Below are positions 57,760 to 64,000 of a stretch of 64,000 nt of DNA, piece after piece. The position numbers and the translations under genes were made by a program. Source of the DNA: Actinomadura parmotrematis (lineage in GTDB: Bacteria > Actinomycetota > Actinomycetes > Streptosporangiales > Streptosporangiaceae); assembly GCF_019458805.1 (NCBI RefSeq), contig NZ_JAIBOA010000001.1, positions 527,062 to 591,061 on the forward strand, read 5' to 3'. Every line of letters starts with the position of its first letter. Position 1 is the stretch's first letter. A model generated the notes under the pieces. The model had not been told where the DNA came from, ran no database searches, and was given only the letters and a program-made list of their open reading frames with translations.

Positions 57760-58923
57760 ATGAGTGATATCGGATTGCCGGAATGGCCGCAGTACGACGG
57801 GCGGGAGCGCGCGGGGCTCGCCCGCGCGCTGGAACAGGGCCAGTGGTGGCGGATGGGCGGCGGCGAGGTCGACGCCTTCGAGCGGGAGTTCGCCGCGCAC
57901 GAGGGCGCCGGCCACGCGCTCGCGGTGACCAACGGGACGCACGCCCTGGAACTGGCGCTCCAGGTGCTCGGGGTCGGGCCGGGCCACGAGGTCGTGGTGC
58001 CGGCGTTCACGTTCATCTCCTCGTCGCAGGCGGTGCAGCGGCTCGGCGCCGTGGCGGTGCCGGCCGACATCGACCCCGGCACCTACAACCTGGACGTGGC
58101 GGCCGCCGCGGCGGCGATCGGCCCGCGCACCCGCGCGATCATGCCGGTGCACATCGCCGGGCAGCTCGCCGACATGGACGGGCTCGCCAAGCTGTCGGCC
58201 GACAGCGGCGTCCCGCTGATCCAGGACGCCGCGCACGCGCACGGCGCCCGCTGGAACGGCCGCCGCGTCGGGGAGTTCGGCAGCATCGCCGCCTACAGCT
58301 TCCAGAACGGCAAGCTGATGACGGCGGGGGAGGGCGGCGCGGTCACCTTCCCCGACCGCGCGTCCTACGAGGAGGCGTTCCTGCGGCACAGCTGCGGGCG
58401 GCCGCGCGACGACCGCGGCTACCACCACCGCACCTCGGGCTCCAACTTCCGGTTGAACGAGTTCTCGGCGGCGGTGCTCCGCGCCCAGCTCGACCGCCTG
58501 GACGAGCAGATCGACACGCGGGAGGAGCGCGGCCCGCTGCTGGACCGGCTGCTGGCGGAGATCCCGGGCGTCGTGCCGCAGGCCCGCGACGCCCGCGCCG
58601 ACCGCGTCCCGCACTACATGGCGATGTTCCGGGTGCCGGGCCTCGCCGGGGAGCGCCGCGACGCGCTCGTCGACGCGCTGGTGGCGCGCGGGGTGCCCGC
58701 CTTCGTGGTGTTCCGCGCCATCTACCGCACCGCCGCGTTCTGGGAGACCGGCGCGCCGGACGCGACGGTCGAGGAGCTGGCGGCCCGCTGCCCGAACGCC
58801 GACGCGCTCACCGGCGACGGCGTCTGGCTGCACCACCGCACGCTGCTCGGCACCGAGGAGCAGATCCACCGGGTCGCCGAGATCGTCGCCGGCGCCGTGG
58901 CCGGCGCGGCGGGGCCGGCGTGA
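57760..58923 (+). CDS. rifK: 3-amino-5-hydroxybenzoate (AHBA) synthase, RifK-like
   Basis: A 387-residue PLP enzyme of the DegT/DnrJ family, near the length of RifK. It aromatises aminodehydroshikimate to AHBA and, with the RifL partner, makes UDP-kanosamine. AHBA-synthase-like segments are PEWPQYDGRERAGLARALEQ, GQWWRMGGGEVDAFEREFAA, FTFISSSQAVQRLGAVAVPA, the PLP Lys in SFQNGKLMTAGEGGAV and FLRHSCGRPRDDRGYHHRTS. The ATG at 57760 is chosen over upstream in-frame starts because the homologous N-terminus begins there. It overlaps the rifL-like gene by one base. Confidence 0.95.
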   Translation: MSDIGLPEWPQYDGRERAGLARALEQGQWWRMGGGEVDAFEREFAAHEGAGHALAVTNGTHALELALQVLGVGPGHEVVVPAFTFISSSQAVQRLGAVAVPADIDPGTYNLDVAAAAAAIGPRTRAIMPVHIAGQLADMDGLAKLSADSGVPLIQDAAHAHGARWNGRRVGEFGSIAAYSFQNGKLMTAGEGGAVTFPDRASYEEAFLRHSCGRPRDDRGYHHRTSGSNFRLNEFSAAVLRAQLDRLDEQIDTREERGPLLDRLLAEIPGVVPQARDARADRVPHYMAMFRVPGLAGERRDALVDALVARGVPAFVVFRAIYRTAAFWETGAPDATVEELAARCPNADALTGDGVWLHHRTLLGTEEQIHRVAEIVAGAVAGAAGPA

Positions 58924-60032
58924 TGGGCGCCGCGCGGCTGCGCGTCGCGCTCGTCGGCCTCGGCTGGGCGGGCCGGCAGATCTGGCTGCCCCGCCTGCAC
59001 GAGCACCCGCGGTACACCGTCGCCGCCGTCGTCGACCCCGACCCGGCCGCGCGCGCCGCCGCCGGCGCGCCCGCCGCGCACGCCTCGGTCGAGGAGCTGG
59101 ACCCGGCGGCGCTGGACCTGGCGGTCGTCGCCGTCCCCAACCACCTGCACGGCCCCGTCGCGGCCCGGCTGCTGGCGAGGGGGGTGCCGGTGTTCCTGGA
59201 GAAGCCGGTGTGCCTCAGCGTCGCGGAGGCCGATCAGCTCGCGGCCGCCGAGCGGGAAGGCGGCGCGGTCCTGCTGGCGGGCAGCGCCGCCCGCTACCGC
59301 GCCGACGTGCGGGCGCTGCTCGGCGTCGCCGCCGACCTCGGCCCGATCCGGCACGTGGACCTGTCCTGGGTGCGCGCGCACGGCGTGCCGCGCGGGACGA
59401 GCTGGTCCGTCCGCCGCGACCAGGCGGGCGGCGGCGCGCTGCTCGACCTCGGCTGGCACCTGCTGGACACCGTCGAGCCGCTCCTCGGGCCGACCGTCTT
59501 CGAGCAGGTCGTCGGCACCGTCTCGGCCGACTTCGTCAACGACCCCTCGCGCCGCGCCCGCTGGAAGGACGCCGGCGGCGCGGACACGGCGGCCGGGCCC
59601 GGCGACGTCGAGGACACCGCCCGCGGCTTCCTGGTGACCGACGGCGGCGTGTCGGTGGCGCTGAGGACGAGCTGGGCCTCCCACGAGGCCCGCGACGTCA
59701 CCGCGATCATCGTGGAGGGCGGCGCCGGGACGGCCGCGCTGCGCTGCACGTTCGGGTTCAGCACCAACCGGCAGGAGGTCTCCGCGCTGACCCGCACCTG
59801 GCGCGGCGTCACCAGGCCCGTGCCGGTGCCGCGCGAACCGGTCGGCGCCGAGTACACCCGCCAGCTCGACGAGCTGCCCGCGCTGCTCGCGGGCGGGCGG
59901 CGCGGCGCGGCGATCGGCCCCGCCCGGGAGATGATCGCGGCGATCGGGCGGCTGTACGACTCGGCCCGCGCGGCGGGCCGGGCCGCGGAGCCCGCCCCGG
60001 CGGCGGCGGTGGGGGCCGGCCATGGCCGGTGA
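58923..60032 (+). CDS. rifL: Gfo/Idh/MocA oxidoreductase, RifL-like
   Basis: A 369-residue NAD-dependent oxidoreductase. The Rossmann motif is RVALVGLGWAGRQIWLPRLH, and the conserved EKP lies in GVPVFLEKPVCLSVAEADQL. The C-terminal Gfo/Idh domain contains GGALLDLGWHLLDTVEPLLG with its active-site His. In the AHBA pathway RifL oxidises UDP-glucose at C-3 so that RifK can aminate it. It starts at ATG 58923 (TGATG overlap; GTG 58920 also possible) and overlaps the phosphatase gene by 11 bases. Confidence 0.9.
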   Translation: MGAARLRVALVGLGWAGRQIWLPRLHEHPRYTVAAVVDPDPAARAAAGAPAAHASVEELDPAALDLAVVAVPNHLHGPVAARLLARGVPVFLEKPVCLSVAEADQLAAAEREGGAVLLAGSAARYRADVRALLGVAADLGPIRHVDLSWVRAHGVPRGTSWSVRRDQAGGGALLDLGWHLLDTVEPLLGPTVFEQVVGTVSADFVNDPSRRARWKDAGGADTAAGPGDVEDTARGFLVTDGGVSVALRTSWASHEARDVTAIIVEGGAGTAALRCTFGFSTNRQEVSALTRTWRGVTRPVPVPREPVGAEYTRQLDELPALLAGGRRGAAIGPAREMIAAIGRLYDSARAAGRAAEPAPAAAVGAGHGR

Positions 60033-60696
60033 CCTGCCGGGCGCCGCGACGCGCGCGGTCGTCTTCGACCTCGACGGCGTCCTCGTCGACAGCTTCGAGG
60101 TGATGCGCCGGGCGTTCCGCACCGCCTACGCCGAGGTGATGGGCGACGGCCCCGCCCCCTTCGAGGAGTACAGCCGCCACCTCGGCCGCTACTTCCCCGA
60201 CATCATGCGGATCATGGGGCTGCCGGCGGAGATCGAGGAGCCGTTCGTGCGGGAGAGCTACCGGCTCGCCGGCGAGGTCACCGTCTTCGCCGGCGTCCGG
60301 CCGCTGCTCGCCGAGCTGGACCGGCGCGGCCTGCTCCTCGCCGTCGCGACCGGCAAGAGCGGGCCCCGCGCCCGCTCGCTGCTCGGCGCCCTCGGCATCG
60401 CCGGCCACTTCGCGCACATCATCGGCTCCGACGAGGTGCCGCACCCGAAGCCCGCGCCCGACATCGTCGAGCGCGCCCTCGCCCTGCTCGGCGCCCGCCC
60501 CGAGGAGGCGGTCATGGTCGGGGACGCCGTCACCGACCTGCGCAGCGCCCGCGCCGCCGGCGTCGGCGCGATCGCCGCGCTGTGGGGCGAGAGCGAGCCC
60601 GGCCCGCTGCTCGCCGAGGAGCCGGACGCGGTGCTGCACCGCCCCGCCGACCTCCTCGGCCTGCTGGCCCCCGCGCCGTCGGGGGCGCGGTCGTGA
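60022..60696 (+). CDS. rifM: HAD family phosphatase, RifM-like
   Basis: A 224-residue haloacid-dehalogenase-fold phosphatase. Motif I is VVFDLDGVLVDSFEVMRRAF, motif II is AVATGKSGPRARS, motif III Lys is in PHPKPAPDIVERAL and motif IV is MVGDAVTDLRSARAAG. The segment EEYSRHLGRYFPDIMRIMGL closely matches RifM-type cap domains as remembered. Its role is dephosphorylation in kanosamine supply. It overlaps the rifL-like gene and ends the AHBA plus-strand operon before the PKS promoter region. Confidence 0.92.
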   Translation: MAGDLPGAATRAVVFDLDGVLVDSFEVMRRAFRTAYAEVMGDGPAPFEEYSRHLGRYFPDIMRIMGLPAEIEEPFVRESYRLAGEVTVFAGVRPLLAELDRRGLLLAVATGKSGPRARSLLGALGIAGHFAHIIGSDEVPHPKPAPDIVERALALLGARPEEAVMVGDAVTDLRSARAAGVGAIAALWGESEPGPLLAEEPDAVLHRPADLLGLLAPAPSGARS

Positions 60697-60707
60697 GCAA
60701 GGAACGT

Positions 60708-60727
60708 TAGGGGGGCGGTTAGGGGAT
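60708..60727 (+). promoter_or_regulatory. direct-repeat motif upstream of the PKS gene (regulon box, copy 4)
   Basis: TAGGGGGG at 60708-60715, CGGT, then TAGGGG at 60720-60725 followed by AT. It matches the 57641 box in both halves, the 12-base period and the trailing AT. It lies 98 bases upstream of the PKS ATG at 60826, nearly the same distance as at the rifK-like gene (99 bases). The rest of the 60697-60825 gap contains GAACATATAGCC, a possible -10, and a GGGGG ribosome site. Confidence 0.6.
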
Positions 60728-60825
60728 CGCCGCGACCATTCCTTGAAGAGACTGGGCACACCCGCTCGAACATATAGCCGAGCACTTTCCACCCGTGACC
60801 CACTCTCTTTGGGGGATGCGCCGGA

Positions 60826-63800
60826 ATGCTGCGCACGGAGCTGATTCGGCCACTGCCCGAATTGCTGGAGGAGCACGCCCGCCGGACGCCCCGGAAGATC
60901 GCTTTCCGGGACGCCCGGCGCGGCGTCGCCTATGCCGAACTCGCCGCCCGGACCCGGCGCCTGGCGGGCCATCTCGCCGAGCACCGGCTGCAGCCCGGCG
61001 ACCGCGCCGCGCTCCTGCTCGGCAACCGCGTCGAGATGGTGGAGGGCTACCTGGCGCTCGTCCGCGCGGGCGCCGTCGGCGTCCCGGTGAACCCGCGCCT
61101 CACCGAGGCCGAGCTCGGCCACCTGCTGGACGACAGCGGCGCCCGCCTGGTCATCGCCGACCCGGCGCACGCCGCGCCCCTCGGCCGGGTCCTGGCGGAC
61201 CGCCCGGACGTCACCGTCGTGGTCGCGGGCGGCCCGCCGTCCGCCGGCGTCCTCGCGGCGCTGCCGGGGGCGCTGTCGTTCGAGGCGCTCGCCGGGACCG
61301 AGCCCGGCACGCCGGCCCGCGACGACCTCGGCCTGGACGAGCCGGCGTGGATGCTCTACACCTCCGGCACCACCGGCCGCCCGAAGGGCGTCGTGTCCAC
61401 CCAGCGCAACTGCCTGTGGTCGGTCGCCGCCTGCTACGTGCCCGTCCCGGGCCTGTCCGCCGAGGACCGCGTCCTCTGGCCGCTGCCGCTGTTCCACAGC
61501 CTCTCCCACATCGCGTGCGTGCTCGCCGTCACCGCCGTCGGCGCGACCGCCCGCATCCTCGACGGGTTCAGCGCGGGCGAGGTGCTCGCCGCGCTCCGCG
61601 AGGACGGCTCGACCTTCCTGGCGGGCGTCCCGACGATGTACCACCACCTGGTGCGGGCCGCCCGCGAGGACGGCTTCACCGCCCCGCACCTGCGGATGTG
61701 CCTGGTCGGCGGCGCGGTCACCACCGCCGCGCTCCGCCGCGGCTTCGAGGAGGCGTTCGGCGCGCCGCTGCTGGACGCCTACGGCAGCACCGAGACCTGC
61801 GGGTCGATCACCATCAACTGGCCGACCGGCGCCCGCGTCGAGGGGTCGTGCGGGCTGCCCGTACCGGGCCTCGGCGTGCGGCTGGTCGACCCCGACACCG
61901 GCGCCGACGCCGGGCCGGGCGAGGAGGGCGAGGTCTGGGTCCGCGGCCCGAGCGTGATGCTCGGCTACCACGGCCGCCCCGAGGAGACCGCCGGGGCGTT
62001 CCGTGACGGCTGGTACCGCACCGGCGACCTGGCCCGCCGCGACGCCGCCGGCTACTTCACGATCACCGGGCGCATCAAGGAGCTCATCATCCGCGGCGGC
62101 GAGAACGTCCACCCCGGCGAGGTGGAGGAGGTGCTGCGCGGCCGGCCGGGCGTCGCGGACGTCGCCGTGGCGGGGCGCCCCCACGAGGTGCTCGGGGAGG
62201 TCCCGGTGGCGTTCGTCGTGCCGGGGCCGGAGGGCCTGGACCCCGAGGCGCTGTTCGCCGCCTGCCGGGAGCGCCTCGCCTATTTCAAGGTGCCCGAGGA
62301 GCTGTACGAGATCACCGAGGTGCCGCGCACGGCGTCGGGGAAGGTCGCCCGGCGCCTGCTGCTGGAGCGCCCCGCCCGCCTCCGCGCGACCGGCGGCGGC
62401 CACCACGACGCGCTGTTCCGGCTGGACTGGATCCCGCTGCCGTCCGCCCCGGCCCGCACCGGCCTCCCGGAAGCGCCGCCCGCCGTGGTCGCCGCGCCCG
62501 TGACGGCGGCCGGCCGCGAACTGTCCGAACAGCTCGCGGCGTGGGCCGCCGACGAGCGGAACGCGGGCGCCCACCGCGTCGTCGTGACGCGCGGCGCGGC
62601 CGCCGTGGCGGGCACCGGCACCGCCGCCGACGCCGAGCAGGCGGAGGTGTGGGCCGTGGTGCGGTGCGTCCAGGCCGCGCATCCGGGCCGCTTCACCCTC
62701 CTCGACGTGGACGCCGACGGCGATGCCGACCTTGACGCCCTGGCGGCCGAAGCGGTGGCGGCGGGCGAGCCGCAGGCGGCCGTCCGGGCGGGCGTCCTGC
62801 TGGTACCGCGCGCCGTCCGCGTCGCCGCCGCACCGGACGGCGGGCCGCGCGGCCCGCTCGGCGGGGGCCGCCGGGTCGTCGTCACCGGCGCGGACGGCCC
62901 GCTCGGCGCCGCCGTCGCCCGCCACCTGTCCGGCGCCCACGGCGCCGACGTCACCGCCCTCGCCCACGACGCCACCGACCGCGACGCCCTCGCCGCCGCG
63001 CTCGCGGAAGGCCCCGTCGGCGCCGTCGTCCACGCGCCCGCAGGCCGGGACGCCGCGGCCGCGCTCGCCGGGGCGGCGAACCTGGCCGACCTCACCGCCG
63101 GCCACGACCTGGACGCGTTCGTGCTGCTGTCCCCGGCCACCGGACTGCTCGGGACGCCGGGCGGCGAGGAGGAGGCCCGCATCGGAGCCCGCTTCGACGC
63201 CCTGGCGCGGAGCCGGGCGGCGGACGGCCTCCCCGCGCTGTCCCTGGCCGTCGGACCGGCGGACGGCGGCGACCGCCCGCCGCCGGGCGTCGGACGCCTC
63301 ACCGCGCAGGAGCGCGCGGCGGCGCTGGACGCCGCCCTCGCCTCGGACGAGACCTGCCTCGCCGCGTTCCGCCTGGACCCGGCGGCCGTCCGCGCGGACG
63401 GCGTCCCGGCCCCGCTGCGCGACCTGATCGAGGCGCCCGCCCGCGCGGTCGCCGCCGACGACGGCGTGGCCGCCGGCCTGCGCCGCCGCCTTGTGGACCT
63501 GCCCGGCGACGCCGATCGCGACCGCCTGCTGACCGGCCTGGTCCGCGCCGAGGTCACCGGCCTGCTCGGCGACCGCGGCGACCTGCCCGCCGATACGGCC
63601 TTCAGCGACCTCGGCCTCACGTCGGCCACCGCCGTCGCGCTGCGCGACCGGCTGACCGCCGCCACCGGCCTCCCGCTGCCCGCCACGCTGGCGTTCGACC
63701 ACCCGACCCCGGGCGCCGTCGCCCGCCACCTGCGGTCCCTGCTGCTCGCCGAGCCCGCCGCCGGGACCGGGGACGCTGCTGTGGCGCACGCCCTGTCCGG

Positions 63801-64000
63801 CGAGCCCGTCGCGATCGTCGGCATGGCCTGCCGCCTCCCCGGCGGCATCGCCTCCCCCGAGGACCTCTGGCGCCTCGTCGCCGCCGGCGGCGACGCCGTC
63901 ACCCCGTTCCCCGCCGATCGCGGCTGGGACCTCGACGCGCTCGACACCGCCACCCGCCACGGCGGCTTCCTGCACGACGCCGGCGACTTCGACGCGGCCT
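60826..64000 (+). CDS. rifA: ansamycin type I polyketide synthase, RifA-like loading module and start of KS1 (partial)
   Basis: The first 1058 residues of a modular PKS; the frame is open to the window end. Domain order: AHBA-type adenylation/CoA-ligase domain (about 20-515), with YTSGTTGRPKG (about 178-188), DAYGSTETCGS and the late Lys in PRTASGKVARR. Next is a ketoreductase-like region (about 525-870), starting ALFRLDWIPLP and containing VVVTGADGPLGAAVARHL. Then come an ACP (about 895-970, phosphopantetheine Ser about 933 in DLGLTS) and the N-terminus of a KS (from about 993, EPVAIVGMACRLPGG). The KR-like region lacks the catalytic Tyr context, so it should be inactive. The ATG at 60826 has GGGGG 10 bases upstream. 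Confidence 0.93.
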   Translation, partial: MLRTELIRPLPELLEEHARRTPRKIAFRDARRGVAYAELAARTRRLAGHLAEHRLQPGDRAALLLGNRVEMVEGYLALVRAGAVGVPVNPRLTEAELGHLLDDSGARLVIADPAHAAPLGRVLADRPDVTVVVAGGPPSAGVLAALPGALSFEALAGTEPGTPARDDLGLDEPAWMLYTSGTTGRPKGVVSTQRNCLWSVAACYVPVPGLSAEDRVLWPLPLFHSLSHIACVLAVTAVGATARILDGFSAGEVLAALREDGSTFLAGVPTMYHHLVRAAREDGFTAPHLRMCLVGGAVTTAALRRGFEEAFGAPLLDAYGSTETCGSITINWPTGARVEGSCGLPVPGLGVRLVDPDTGADAGPGEEGEVWVRGPSVMLGYHGRPEETAGAFRDGWYRTGDLARRDAAGYFTITGRIKELIIRGGENVHPGEVEEVLRGRPGVADVAVAGRPHEVLGEVPVAFVVPGPEGLDPEALFAACRERLAYFKVPEELYEITEVPRTASGKVARRLLLERPARLRATGGGHHDALFRLDWIPLPSAPARTGLPEAPPAVVAAPVTAAGRELSEQLAAWAADERNAGAHRVVVTRGAAAVAGTGTAADAEQAEVWAVVRCVQAAHPGRFTLLDVDADGDADLDALAAEAVAAGEPQAAVRAGVLLVPRAVRVAAAPDGGPRGPLGGGRRVVVTGADGPLGAAVARHLSGAHGADVTALAHDATDRDALAAALAEGPVGAVVHAPAGRDAAAALAGAANLADLTAGHDLDAFVLLSPATGLLGTPGGEEEARIGARFDALARSRAADGLPALSLAVGPADGGDRPPPGVGRLTAQERAAALDAALASDETCLAAFRLDPAAVRADGVPAPLRDLIEAPARAVAADDGVAAGLRRRLVDLPGDADRDRLLTGLVRAEVTGLLGDRGDLPADTAFSDLGLTSATAVALRDRLTAATGLPLPATLAFDHPTPGAVARHLRSLLLAEPAAGTGDAAVAHALSGEPVAIVGMACRLPGGIASPEDLWRLVAAGGDAVTPFPADRGWDLDALDTATRHGGFLHDAGDFDAA

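Noticed and set aside
59809..63975. A 1388-codon minus-strand frame across the AHBA and PKS genes
   Set aside because: It is the shadow of the rifL-, rifM- and rifA-like genes, whose proteins match known families along their length. The antisense product is low-complexity.

Overview
The window is very GC-rich (roughly three quarters G+C) and densely coded, with GTG starts, ATGA/GTGA overlaps between genes, and many small regulators (TetR, MarR, HxlR, SARP). This points to a filamentous actinomycete. Gene style and content would suit Streptosporangiales/Thermomonosporaceae or relatives, but nothing here fixes the genus. No rRNA, tRNA, insertion sequence, integrase or CRISPR array was seen.

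Layout. 1-3.9 kb: the end of an Ldh-family dehydrogenase, then a ferric-reductase-like / FMN-binding / ApbE flavin electron-transfer module and a STAS anti-anti-sigma factor. 3.9-11.7 kb: a minus-strand oligopeptide ABC operon (binding protein, two permeases, two ATPases) ending in a CocE-type hydrolase, with a divergent TetR. 11.7-16.3 kb: TetR/amidase divergent pair, aldose epimerase, glucose-6-phosphate dehydrogenase-like gene. 16.4-22.2 kb: MacB-like ABC pair and a run of small regulators, an EF-G-binding-type protein, a luciferase-like monooxygenase and a DoxX protein. 22.4-26.9 kb: an encapsulin nanocompartment operon with one shell protein carrying a cyclic-nucleotide-binding insertion, a tandem-domain geosmin-synthase-like terpene cyclase as probable cargo, and a second shell protein lacking the insertion. 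26.9-36.4 kb: a beta-solenoid-like hypothetical, a DUF11 surface protein, an iron-sulfur PMP-dependent 3-dehydrase, a DUF4232 lipoprotein, cupin, HxlR and a second luciferase-like enzyme, then a GH78 glycosidase. 36.4-48.4 kb: one long plus-strand gene run (second peptide-type ABC transporter, hydantoinase/oxoprolinase A and B, CmcJ/NvfI-like enzyme, glycosyltransferase, SDR). 48.5-54.3 kb: two PPOX-fold proteins, FMN reductase, MFS exporter and a large SARP-type regulator.

54.4-64 kb is the start of an ansamycin-type gene cluster. A minus-strand operon (rifJ-, rifN-, rifG- and rifI-like) and a plus-strand operon (rifK-, rifL- and rifM-like, then a RifA-like polyketide synthase running off the window) encode most of the route to 3-amino-5-hydroxybenzoate (AHBA) and its loading onto the synthase. 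The rifH-like aminoDAHP synthase, the other PKS subunits and the amide synthase are not in the window.

A 12-bp-period direct repeat, TAGGGGGG-N4-TAGGGG, lies just upstream of the AHBA synthase gene and the PKS gene. Close variants lie upstream of a PPOX gene and of the 3-dehydrase gene. This suggests one regulator ties together genes spread over more than 30 kb. The SARP regulator is the obvious local candidate, but the assignment is inference.
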